Shown here: in pieces, positions 11,901 through 22,375 of the stretch
Layout of the letters: each line of letters begins with the position of its first letter
How positions within the stretch are numbered: the first letter of the stretch is position 1
NCBI GenBank assembly: GCA_030848705.1
Contig: CM061238.1
Span: forward strand, 50,693,133-50,757,132
Reading direction: 5' to 3'
Length of the DNA stretch: 64,000 nucleotides
Source of the DNA: Heracleum sosnowskyi
Lineage: Eukaryota; Streptophyta; Magnoliopsida; Apiales; Apiaceae
The notes under the pieces: model-generated
The model's database searches: none
Told to the model about the DNA's origin: nothing
The model's input: the letters and a program-made list of their open reading frames with translations, nothing else
Made by a program: the position numbers and the translations under genes

Positions 11901-12501
11901 AATATAAATCACTATTACACCCACTACTTCCTCCACTATCTCAAATTTATTATTAAATATTAATAGGTCCCACCACTTTACTCACTTTTCATCTAATTTT
12001 ACTCATTTTTTATATCTTTTCTTAGTCTACGTGCCCAGTCCCAGTGTATAGAATTCACTGGGATGGAGGGAGTATAACTAATGCTCAAGAATACTGGGGC
12101 TATAACAAATGTAATATTGATATAAAACGATATATCCGTCCCCTTAAGCAATTAGGGTTCGGAACAATTTTTCCCTTTTTGAACAAAACGAATTATTCTT
12201 GTAGAATCAAATAGGTAGGAATGAAATGATACGAATATCTCTCCCGATAATGATTCGAATACGAAAGACGAAGAGATAATAATTAATGTACGAAATTCCA
12301 ATGGGGCCCTTGAATTATCAAAACGGGGCTCAGATTTGAAGAAAATTCCAAATGACGAAATATTTGAAAGGGGCTTCCGACTCACCAATTAGCACATAAT
12401 CACACAATAATTATCATTTAATAATATTCCAATACTCCACAACAAATATTTTTATATTAAATATATCATTTATTTAAATAATAAAATTCACGGATATTAC
12501 A
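8929..12501 (-). repeat. Tekay 3' LTR (contains a MITE)
   Basis: This copy is 3573 bases. It is longer than its partner mainly because of a 312-base Stowaway insertion, and also because of about 95 bases around 10838-10933 that the other LTR lacks. The interior is very AT-rich at about 10300-10800. No protein gene is supported in it; its open frames recur in the partner LTR and are not conserved as proteins. Confidence 0.9.
11761..12072. mobile_element. Stowaway-type MITE (Tc1/mariner)
   Basis: The 312-base insertion begins CTCCCTCCGTCCCA, ends with the inverted form TGGGATGGAGGGAG, and is flanked by TA on each side. The matching position in the other Tekay LTR (near 25160) shows the empty site, so the insertion and its TA duplication are directly proven. 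It has no coding capacity and would depend on a mariner transposase elsewhere. Confidence 0.92.
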
Positions 12502-12516
12502 TCTTTCCCCCCTTAA
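12502..12516 (-). other. Polypurine tract of the Tekay element
   Basis: On the minus strand the sequence TTAAGGGGGGAAAGA lies immediately before the 3' LTR. This is the expected place and composition for the plus-strand primer of reverse transcription. Confidence 0.85.
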
Positions 12517-12540
12517 TAGGATTCTGTCCGCAGAATCAGA

Positions 12541-15500
12541 TCAAGGAAACAACTGGGGATACTTCTCTAACATCTCACTCTCTAACTCCCATGTAGACTC
12601 TTCTACTTTAGGATTCCTCCACAAAACTCTCACTAACGCTACTGTCTTATTCCTTGGTACTTTCTCCTTACGATCCAATATCTGAATCGGTCGTTCTACA
12701 TAAGATAAATCTGCCTGGACCTCTATGGGTTCATACTCTATTACATGATTCGAATCTGGTCGATATCTCTTAAGCATAGATACATGAAATACATTATGAA
12801 CGTGTTGCATATGCGGCGGCAATGCTAACTCGTACGCTACCTTGCCCACTTTCTTCAAAATCTCAAACGGTCCAACATATCTCGGACTCAACTTCCCTTT
12901 CTTTCCAAACCTAACTAATCCTTTCCACGGTGAAACCTTCAGTAACAGTTGCTCTCCTTCTTCGAATCCCACATCCTTTCTGGCTAGATCCGCATACTTT
13001 TTCTGTCGGTCCTGAGCTGTTATCAATCTTCTTTGAATCAATTGAATCACTTCCTTTGTTTGTTGCACTAGTTCTGGTCCTATCATCTTCCGTTCACCAA
13101 CTTCTTCCCAATACACTGGAGATCGACACTTTCGTCCATACAAAGCTTCGTAAGGTGGCATTCCGATGCTCGCGTGAAAACTATTATTATATGAAAATTC
13201 CACCAAGGGTAGATGATCGTTCCAACTGCCTTTAAAGTCAAGTGCACATGTCCTAAGCATATCTTCAATAGTCTGAATTGTCCTTTCGCTTTGACCGTCC
13301 GTCTACGGGTGATAAGCCGTACTCATTCTTAACTCGGTGCCCAAACATTCTTGAAAACTCCTCCAAAATCTTGAATTGAATCGAGGGTCTCGATCAGACA
13401 CTATCGATACTGGAACTCCATGCCGTACTACGATTTCCTTTATGTAAATATGAACTAACTTATCTAGCGAGAATCTCTCGTTAATCGGAAGAAAATGCGC
13501 AGATTTTGTCAATCGATCCACAATAACCCAGATGGCTTCATGGTTAGCCTTCGTTCTAGGTAATCCTACCACAAAGTCCATCGCAATGTGTTCCCACTTC
13601 CATTCAGGAATTTCCAATGGTTGAAGTAATCCACTTGGTCTCTAATGTTCCGCCTTGACTCTTTGGCATGTAAAACATTTACTCACCCATTCAACAATCT
13701 CCCTTTTCATATCTGGCCACCAAAAGTTCGTCTTAAGATCTCGATACATCTTCGTACTCCCTGGATGAATTGAATACTTTGAGTTATGCGCTTCGTGCAA
13801 AATTTCACTTTTTAGTTCCGCTACATTAGGTACCCAGATCCGAGAAGCAAATCTCAAGATCCCTTTGTCGTCCGGTTGGCTACATATTTCCTCACCTGTC
13901 ATCTTACTCAAATCATCATTCATAACTTGCTCTTGGCACTTCCGTATCTTCTCCAACAATTCCGGTCGAAACGTCATGGTATAAATCATTTCCGTCGCAT
14001 CCTTCGGAATACTTACTTCGATCTCTAACTTCTCAAATTCCTTGTATAACTCTTTGGCCATCGTCAGTGTATTTAATCTCTCTTTTCTGCTCAGTGCATC
14101 TGCTACCACATTTGCCTTGCCGGGATGATAGTTGATAGAAACATCGTAGTCCTTGATTAGTTCTAACCATCTTCGTTGCCTCATGTTCAGCTCTTTCTGA
14201 GTAAAGATATACTTCAAACTCTTATGATCAGTGTAAATTTCACATCTCTCTCCATACAAGTAGTGTCTCCATATCTTCAAAGCAAACACAATCGCTGCTA
14301 ACTCCAAATCATGTGTAGGATACTTCTGTTCGTGGGGCCTCAACTGTCTTGACGCATAAGCAATTACCTTGTCATGTTGCATAAGTACGCAACCCAATCC
14401 TTTGTACGACGCATCACTATAGATTACGAATCGACCTTTATCGTCTGGTAACATCAATACCGGTGCCATAGTTAGTCTCTTCTTTAACTCTTGGAAGCTT
14501 TCTTCGCATTTATCGTTCCATATGAATCGCTCGCTTTTCCTTGTCAGCTTGGTCATTGGAGTAGCTATCTTCGCAAAATCTTGCACAAATCTCCGGTAGT
14601 ATCCGGCTAATCCCAAGAAACTTCTGACTTCAGTCGGTGTCCTTGGTCTCTCCCAATCTTTCACTGCCTCTATCTTTGCTGGATCCACTTTGATGCCTTC
14701 GCTGCTCACCACGTGTCCTAAGAAATGAACTTCTCTCAACCAGAATTCATACTTGGAAAAATTCGCATATAGTGTTTCTTGTCTCAATGTTTCCAACCCA
14801 ATTCGCAAATGGTCTGCATGCTCTTCTTCTGTCTTTGAGTATATCAAGATGTCGTCGATGAATACCACTACAAACTTGTCCAAATATCTCTTGAAAATCC
14901 TGTTAATTAAGTCCATAAAAGCTGCGGGTGCATTTGTTAGTCCAAACGCCATTACTAAAAATTCATAGTGCCCATACTTTGTTCGAAAGGCCGTCTTCGG
15001 TATGTCGTCTGGTTTAATCTTCAGTTGGTGATATCCTGACCGTAGGTCAATCTTTGAAAAATGTACCGCTCCTTTCAGCTGGTCAAACAGATCATCTATT
15101 TGGGGTAACGGATACTTGTTCTTAATAGTCAGCTTGTTCAACTCCCGATAGTCTATACACAATCTCATGCTTCCATCCTTTTTCTTGACAAACAATACTG
15201 GTGCTCCCCACGGCGAAACGCTGGGTCTAATAATTCCTTTTTCTAGCAAATCTTGCAGTTGATTAGCCAACTCCTTCATCTCCACTGGTGCTATCCTGTA
15301 AGGGGTCTTAGATACTGGCTCCGCGCCTGGTACTAAGTCTATCGCAAATTCAATCTCTCTATCTGGAGGTAAACCTGGTAATTCTTCCGGAAAAACATCT
15401 GGAAACTCATTTACAACTGGAATATCTTCTAATTTAGAAACTTCCTTTTCTATATCTATCACATAAGCTAAATACGCCTCACAACCTTGCCTTAATAATC

Positions 15501-16091
15501 TCTTAGCCTGAATCATCGTCAGGAACCTCTTTCTTTGCCTCTCTCCTCTAAATATTATTTCTTTCTTTTCTAGGGTAATCAAAGTAACTCTCTTATTCTT
15601 ACAATCAATACTCGCATCATACTCAGTCAACCAATCCATCCCTAATATCACATCAAATTCACCTAACTTAAAAGGTAACAAGTCAACATAAAGACGATTT
15701 CCCAAAATCTCTATCTCACAACGAGGATAATATGAACTGACCGCTATACGATCCTGATTAGCTATCTCTATATTCAACACTCCACTTAAGGGTTTCATTA
15801 CGCAATTCAATCTATGAGCAAACGTTTCAGAAATAAAAGACTTCGTCGCTCCCGAATCTATTAATACTTTAGCAGGAATAGAATTTACTAGAAGTGTACC
15901 TGCCACCACGTCGGAATCTCTCACTACTTCTCCCATTGACATATTATAGGTCCTGGCTAACGGCTGGACATTAACAACTGGGGGTGCTTCAATTGCCCGA
16001 ATCATATTGTTCACGGGTGCTGGTGCTCTGCAGTCCTTAATCATGTGGTCTGGTTTCTTACACCGATGACACACAATGCCTATCTTGCAAT
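12541..16091 (-). pseudogene. Tekay pol: protease, RT, RNase H, integrase, chromodomain
   Basis: The frame runs from a CCHC knuckle (CHRCKKPDHMIKDC) through an aspartic protease (VLIDSGATKSF), reverse transcriptase (LRSGYHQLKI, VVVFIDDILIYS) and RNase H (YSDASYKGLG). It continues through the integrase zinc finger (CFTCQ) and core (AMDFVVGLP, IVSDRD), and ends in a chromodomain-like tail (VALVRVLWRN to TWELE). The chromodomain targets integration to heterochromatin. Two stops interrupt the frame, at 13642-13644 and 13303-13305. Both are TAG where relatives have glutamine, so both fit CAG to TAG. The upstream end is cut at 16091 by the Angela insertion; gag continues on its far side at 20209. 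Everything else is in one frame, so the ancestral gag-pol was a single ORF. Confidence 0.9.
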
Positions 16092-16994
16092 TGAAAGTGT
16101 TTGTCCTAAATCCAATCATGTATGATGAGTTAGGAAGAACTTTCTTGTATTCTTATTTGATTTCATTAATGTTAATAATAGACTTGTTTTGTTTTTATTA
16201 CGGGCTTTATCTATTTAAAGTGTTTTAAATAAGATGTTCCATAGTTTAGAGTAAAGCTTCTAGAATTATAATGAGATTATAATAGTGAGATCTAGAAGAT
16301 GATAACTCTAGACTTAAACAGTTCCTGATCATAGGATAACCAATTGGAAGTTGGTGAATCCGCAAAGATTGGTACATACTATGCTTGCTCCCGTCAGGAG
16401 GATGTCTGTTCTCATAGGCATTTGTGTGGTGACACTATAGCTAGTATGTAGGTGCTTGTTAGGGAATAAGTTTACTGAACATGACTCGATAAGTTGAACA
16501 GCTAATGGAGTTTACTCACATTTCAATAGTTATTCACTGAGTGATAGTTGTACAAGTGTCCTTAGACTTGAGATCGTTAGAGTAATCTTGTATATAATGA
16601 ACTATGCTTTGGATTAGTCCTTAGTCTCAATGACATCCATTAGGTCTATTCTGGGCATAGGGATTTGTGTATGGAGATAGTTAACGTCAATAGAGGATCT
16701 ACCCCTTCCAGTATATGAAGAGAATATCCTATGTTATTCTTAGTATGCGAGTTCTGGAATCTCTGGCAAGAGTGTATGAAATTAGAAAGGAGTTTCTAAT
16801 TTGCATTAATATGAACTTAGCATTATGAATAAGAAATCATATGATTAAATTTGATAGGCCTGACACGAGATCCATGCCTTGTATTTAATCGGGATATTGT
16901 AGGGTAGAAGGAATTGATTTTACTGAAACTAGTCAGTGACAGGTTCTTGGTATTCTAAGCAGTGAATTCATATTATCCAGATAGTCGCGATATG
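16092..16994 (+). repeat. Angela-like left LTR, 3' truncated
   Basis: This matches 18560-19462 base for base with few differences, then stops abruptly at the shared ATATG and continues as RT coding sequence. The missing part corresponds to 19463-20208 of the right LTR. The break is a deletion inside the element, not its end. Confidence 0.9.
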
Positions 16995-18545
16995 AGTAGT
17001 GTTGACTCAGAGAAATGGCAGAGTGACATGAAATCCGAAATGGATTCTATGTATACCAACCAAGTATGGACTTTGGTTGAAGCACCCAAGGATGTGAAGC
17101 CTATTTGGTGCAAATGGGTATACAAGAGAAAGATTGGAGAAGATGGCGAGGTGGACACCTATAAGGCTAGGCTCGTGGCAAAAGGATTCAGACAAAGGCA
17201 AGGTATTGACTTTGATGAAACTTTTTCGCCTGTAGCCCTGTTAAAATCAATTCGGATTTTGCTTGCGATTGCTGCTTACTACGACTATGAGATCTGGCAA
17301 ATGGACGTGAAAACATCCTTCCTCAATGGGAAACTTGAAGAGGAAGTGTATATGACACAGCCAGAGGGCTTTGTTTCCAAAGGGAATGAACACCTAGTGT
17401 GTAAGATGCTACGAACCATATATGGATTAAGGCAAGCTTCTCGTAGATGGAACATCCGTTTTGATGAGACAATCAAAGAGTTTGATTTTATCAAAAACAT
17501 GGATGAACCATGTGTCTACAAGAAGGTTAGAGGGAGCTTGGTAACATTTCTTGTGTTGTATGTGGATGACATACTTGTAATAGGAAATGATATACCGATG
17601 CTACAATCAGTCAAAGTGTGGCTATCAAAGAACTTCACTATGAAGGACATGGGAGAAGCATCCTACATTCTCGATATGAAGATCTATAGAGATAGATCTA
17701 GAAGAATGATAGGTCTTACCCAGGGTACATACATCGAGAAAGTGCTTAAAAGGTTCAGCATGGAAAACTCCAAGAGAGGTCTCATACCAATGAGCCATGG
17801 AGTATCCCTTTCCAAGAAGATGTCTTCTAAGACACCTGAAGAAAGGGAGCGTATGAGTAAGATTCCTTATGCTTCGGCAATAGGATCTATCATGTACGCG
17901 ATGTTATGTACTAGGCCTGATGTTGGTCATTCAATTAGTGTGACGAGCATATATTAGTCCAATCCAGGCGAGGACCACTGGAAAGCAGTGAAGAACATCC
18001 TTAAGTATTTGCGAAGGACTAAGGATATTTTTCTTGTTTTTGGTGGATCTGAGTTGAAAATAGAGGGTTATACTGACTCTAGTTTTCAATCAGAAAGTGA
18101 TGATAGCACATCCATGTCAGGGTACATGTTTACTCTGAATGGTGGTGCGATTAGTTGGAAGAGTTCCAAACAGTCTACAACGGTTGACTCCACAGCGGAA
18201 GCAGAGTATATAGCTGCAAGTGAGGCTGCAAAAGAAGCCGTTTGGATGAGGAAATTTGTTTCTGAGTTGGGATTTGTTCCTAGCATTGAGGAGCCTATTG
18301 TGTTGTATTATGATAACAACGCAGCAATAGCACAAGCCAAGGAACCTGGGTCTTATAAAAATACCAAACATGTTTTGCGGCGCTTTCAGTTGATTAGGGA
18401 GATCATTGAAAGAGGAGATGTCAAAATTGAGAGAGTTGACACACATAACAACGTAGCAGGCCCACTCACAAAGACATTGTCTCAGATTCACTTTGATCGT
18501 CATAAAGAGAAGATGGGTATAAGATACCAGTGTGATTGGCTTTAG
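16962..18545 (+). pseudogene. Copia RT and RNase H, fused to LTR sequence
   Basis: The frame encodes the copia reverse transcriptase (VWTLVEAPKDVKPIWCKWVY, DVKTSFLNGKLEEEVYMTQP, LYVDDILVIGND) and RNase H (GYTDSSFQSE, STAEAEYIAASEAAKEA, HVLRRFQLIREII). Its first 11 residues come from LTR sequence, so the ATG at 16962 exists only because of the deletion. One in-frame TAG (17955-17957) separates two open parts of 331 and 185 codons; relatives have glutamine there, which fits CAG to TAG. Gag, protease and integrase are absent. A polypurine tract (AAGTGGGAGA) ends just before 18560. Confidence 0.88.
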
Positions 18546-18559
18546 TTCAAGTGGGAGAT

Positions 18560-19865
18560 TGAAAGTGTTTGTCCTAAATCCAATCATGTATGATGAGTTA
18601 GGAAGAACTTTCTTGTATTCTTATTTGATTTCATTAATGTTAATAATAGACTTGTTTTCTTTTTATTACGGGCTTTATCTATTTAAAGTGTTTTAAATAA
18701 GGTGTTCCATAGTTTAGAGTAAAGCTTCTAGAATTATAATGAGATTATAATAGTGAGATCTAGAGGATGATAACTCTAGACTTAAACAGTTCCTGGTCAT
18801 AGGATAACCAATTGGAAGTTGGTGAATCCTCAAAGATTGGTACATACTATGCTTGCTCCCGTCAGGAGGATGTCTGTTCTCATAGGCATTTGTGTGGTGA
18901 CACTATAGCTAGTATGTAGGTGCTTGTTAGGGAATAAGTTTACTGAACATGACTCGATAAGTTGAACAACTAATGGAGTTTACTCACGTGTCAATAGTTA
19001 TTCACTGAGTGATAGTTGTACAAGTGTCCTTAGACTTGAGATCGTTAGAGTAATCTTGTATATAATGAACTATGCTTTGGATTAGTCCTTAGTCTCAAGG
19101 ACATCCATTAGGTCTATTCTGGGCATAGGGATTTGTGTATGGAGATAGTTAACGTCAATAGAGGATCTACCCCTTCCAGTATATGAAGAGAATATCCTAT
19201 GTTATTCTTAGTATGCGAGTTCTGGAATCTCTGGCCAGAGTGTATGAAATTAGAAAGGAGTTTCTAATTTGCATTAATATGAACTTAGCATTATGAATAA
19301 GAAATCATATGATTAAATTTGATAGGTCTGATACGAGATCCATGCCTTGTATTTAATCGGGATATTGTAGGGTAGAAGGAATTGATTGTACTGAAACTAG
19401 TCACTGACAGGTTCTTGGTATTCTAAGCAGTGAATTCATATTATCCGGATAGTCGCGATATGTTGAGAAGAATCACTCACGATGTAGAATAAATATAATT
19501 AATCAGTTAATTATATTTAATGAATTATTAGAATTCATATAAATAATAAATAAAAGTTTATTATTATTAATTTCTACTACCAGCTTAATATTGAACCTAC
19601 AGGGTCACACCATAAAAGAATATTTTCTTTGATGAAAAGATTTAAATTATGAGAGAGGAAGAATTATTTTCTAAATAGATTAGAAAAAGAAATAATGATT
19701 AAAATAGTTTTAATCATTATTAAAGCATTTTAGAAATGTGGGGTTAATATATATATATATATAAAGATATATTATTAAAACCCTAAGAAATCCCTACAAA
19801 TAGAATGAGATAGTTCATTCTAAGGCATAACTTGTTTTTGTGAAAAACCTAGAAAAGGAGCTAGC

Positions 19866-19963
<98 letters not shown>

Positions 19964-20208
19964 CTCTCTAAAAGTCTTAGAGATTTTTTGAAGAATTCAT
20001 CGAAGGAAAATTCTTGGTGGATACCGGTAGAGTGCTTCACACTCTGAGGAGCAACTGCTTGAAACCATCGATTTTTAATGCTTCGATTAGCAAGGTATGG
20101 TTACGATTCTCCTCGTTCTAGATTTTATATGTTTTTCTATATGTGCGATATATGGTTTTTACGGAATAAATGTTATATCATGCTTCCGCTCATCCGTAAA
20201 TTACTTCA
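18560..20208 (+). repeat. Angela-like right LTR (complete)
   Basis: This 1649-base LTR starts TGAAAGTG and ends TTACTTCA. It includes a long CT dinucleotide run at about 19872-19968. No gene is supported in it. Confidence 0.88.
19870..19968 (+). repeat. (CT)n microsatellite
   Basis: An almost perfect CT run of about 95 bases lies in the right LTR of the Angela-like element, followed by TTTTCTCTC. In the transcript it would be a CU-rich leader segment. Confidence 0.95.
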
Positions 20209-21279
20209 GCAATCCCGGGAATAATGTCCCTTCTTATTGCATTTAAAGCATGTGACATTCAATCGATGGCATATCCCTAGATGTCGCTTCCCGCATGTCT
20301 TGCATTCTGGTAGTGGGGGTCTAGAAAGTCCCTGCTGACTACCGGCTGGTAGACGGTTATCTTGTTCTACTCTCCCGGTATCTGGTTTCCTGAAACTTGT
20401 ATTCCTTTCAGGCTGAAATCCCGGTTTCTTATTTGCTTGCCCTTGAAAACTTCCCTGTTGCTGTTCCTTATCGGGTATCCCTGCTTTCCTTTTCTTATTC
20501 TCCCTCTCTTTAATGTAAGAATCGCTCTCTGTCTCCGCAATCATTGCCTTTTGGACCACCGCTGCATAGGTGTCCAACTCCAATATAGCTAACTCGCTAC
20601 GAATCCAAGACCTCAGTCCCTGCTGGAACCTCTTGGCCTTCTTCTTCTCCGTATCCACATAGGTTGGAACAAACCTTGACAACTCCGTAAACCTTGTTTC
20701 ATATTGGGGCACTGTCATACTTCCCTGATTTAACTCCAAAAACTTTAATTCCATCTGATCTCTCATATAGTCCGGAAAATACCTTTCCAAAAACAACTCT
20801 GTAAATCTTGCCCATGTAATCAATCCCTCGGGCTCCATAGCCCTACTCGTTTCCCACCAATAACTGGCCTCATTCTTCAGAAAATAGCTTGCATACTCCG
20901 TCTTCTTATCCTCTGCCACCTCTATCAAGGCAAAAGCCTTTTCCATCTCCTTCAACCATGCCTTAGCCTCTACAGGGTCTGCTGATCCTTTAAATTCTGG
21001 AGGTTTTGCTGCTTGGAAAGATTTGAACGTAACCGTCGGTGCTGCTTGCTGGTGATGATGCTGAGGCTGATGTTGTTGCTGCTGATGCTGATGTTGTTGC
21101 TGCTGTTCTAAGAGCTGTTGCTGAAATGCTTGTTGTTGCTGTGCTAATGCGGCAGTCTGTTGAGTAAGAGTATTTAACAACTGGATTAGCATCGGGTCCA
21201 TGTGGCCCGTGGGAGGTGTATTTTGTTGACCTTCTTGGTCAGAGGTATCAGTTGAACGGGTTTGTCGTCTAGGAGGCAT
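20209..21279 (-). pseudogene. Tekay gag (5' part of the split gag-pol)
   Basis: The frame starts at MPPRRQTRSTDTS and has a glutamine- and histidine-rich stretch at about residues 42-80. The retrotransposon gag domain follows at about residues 90-200 (GSADPVEAKAWLKEMEKAF, FLKNEASYWWE). It ends in two zinc knuckles (CKTCGKRHLGICHRL, CFKCNKKGHYSRDC). Gag forms the cytoplasmic particle that packages the element RNA. The frame is cut after the second knuckle by the Angela insertion and resumes at 16091. This part has no stop of its own, so gag was intact when the insertion occurred. Confidence 0.9.
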
Positions 21280-21642
21280 ATCGCTGATGAATAAACAATA
21301 ATTGGCTTAATCAAACAGTTCATATAATAGAAGGAAGGATCACAATTGGTATCTCGAAGATTTACAGATCTTCTCAACGGTGTATGGATACACTCGTTGT
21401 AACAAGTAGAATAAAAGTTATGATGCTGGAAATGAATGAAAGGGGAATAAATACAGTTCTATAAAAGAGGTTTATCATACATATATATAGATAGAGTTAG
21501 TACAAGCGTAGAATGTTTCAAAAGAAATTATATCGTGGCTGAACCATAACTGTCGACCAGCAATACAACAAAAATGCAACAACAACCCGAGGCGTACCTA
21601 TAAGCCCGATGCACTGCTGATACTACAATATGCATCTATATA

Positions 21643-22242
21643 CTAACTATCTAGAAACCACACATCCATGTCACATTTGTCTATTCCTAAACCTACTCCT
21701 GTCTGCCATAACGGGGGTCCTGCAATCCCTGCAATCTCACTCATCGCATAATCCAAAATCTGTCTCATCCCTGCCATTGTCTCTCCCTCTCGACTAGAAG
21801 CTAATCCGTGCAATCGAGTCTCAACCAAGGTCCTCGTAACCCTAAACCTCATCTGAATGTCCCTTATCTGATCCCTAAGTCTGTCCCTCTCTCGGCTAGC
21901 GGCTGCCTTAGTCGAACGAATCCTCCCCATCTCCATGACCTGTCCATAAAGGTACTCCCTCTCTCTACTCACCCTCTGATACTCATGGTGTGGAACTGGT
22001 GGCTCACCTAACTGATACAAAGGCCCACAAACTGATGCCTGAGACACTGGTGCTGGGGCTACTTGTCGGAGTGGAATAGGACAAGGTACCTGATCTCTCC
22101 TGACTACCGGATGCTGATGCCTAGGCTGATATCGCACTGGCCGAGACGGTCCTGCTCTCTCAACGGGTGTAGGTATCTCTGCTATCGTATCCTCGGAAGG
22201 GTCTGAGTCTGAACTAGAACTAGGGGCTGCAATTGTAACCAC
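21643..22242 (-). CDS. Extra ORF between primer site and gag of Tekay
   Basis: A 199-residue frame starts about 120 bases after the primer-binding site and ends before gag. The N-terminal half is rich in proline, serine and acidic residues. The second half (YQRVSREREYLYGQVMEMGR to SREGETMAGMRQILDYAMSEI) is rich in charged residues with heptad-like spacing, suggesting a helical or coiled-coil segment. I do not recognise a domain. An intact sense-strand frame at this position in an otherwise decaying element suggests an accessory protein or a translated leader ORF. It could also be chance openness. Its start codon is the first ATG of the frame. Confidence 0.5.
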   Translation of the reverse strand: MVTIAAPSSSSDSDPSEDTIAEIPTPVERAGPSRPVRYQPRHQHPVVRRDQVPCPIPLRQVAPAPVSQASVCGPLYQLGEPPVPHHEYQRVSREREYLYGQVMEMGRIRSTKAAASRERDRLRDQIRDIQMRFRVTRTLVETRLHGLASSREGETMAGMRQILDYAMSEIAGIAGPPLWQTGVGLGIDKCDMDVWFLDS

Positions 22243-22360
22243 ATTTAATTACTACGCATGATATCCCTAGTTGAGCTCCTAATATCCTTAAGTGAATTCC
22301 TAACTCTCTATGTTATCCTGGACCCTAAGTCCTAACTTGTTTCAATTGCCATAACCTGTT

Positions 22361-22372
22361 GCTCTGATACCA
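22361..22372 (-). other. Primer-binding site of Tekay
   Basis: On the minus strand the bases TGGTATCAGAGC, complementary to the 3' end of initiator tRNA-Met, begin three bases after the 5' LTR. This fixes the direction of the element. Confidence 0.9.
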
Positions 22373-22375
22373 ACC

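Larger units (their letters stand above)
16092..20208 (+). mobile_element. Truncated Ty1/copia element, Angela-like
   Basis: The insertion is flanked by the duplication GCAAT (16087-16091 and 20209-20213) and lies inside the Tekay gag-pol frame on the opposite strand. It starts TGAAAGTG and ends TTACTTCA. Its 3' LTR is 1649 bases, but the left LTR keeps only its first 903 bases and is joined directly to the RT region. The rest of that LTR, the primer site, gag, protease and integrase are all missing. The shared 903 bases differ at roughly a dozen sites, so the copy is young. The RT sequence (YASAIGSIMYAMLCTRPDV) suggests the Angela branch. Confidence 0.9.

Noticed and set aside
17007..18587. 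Minus-strand frames inside the copia RT
   Set aside because: Shadows of the plus-strand RT/RNase H frame.
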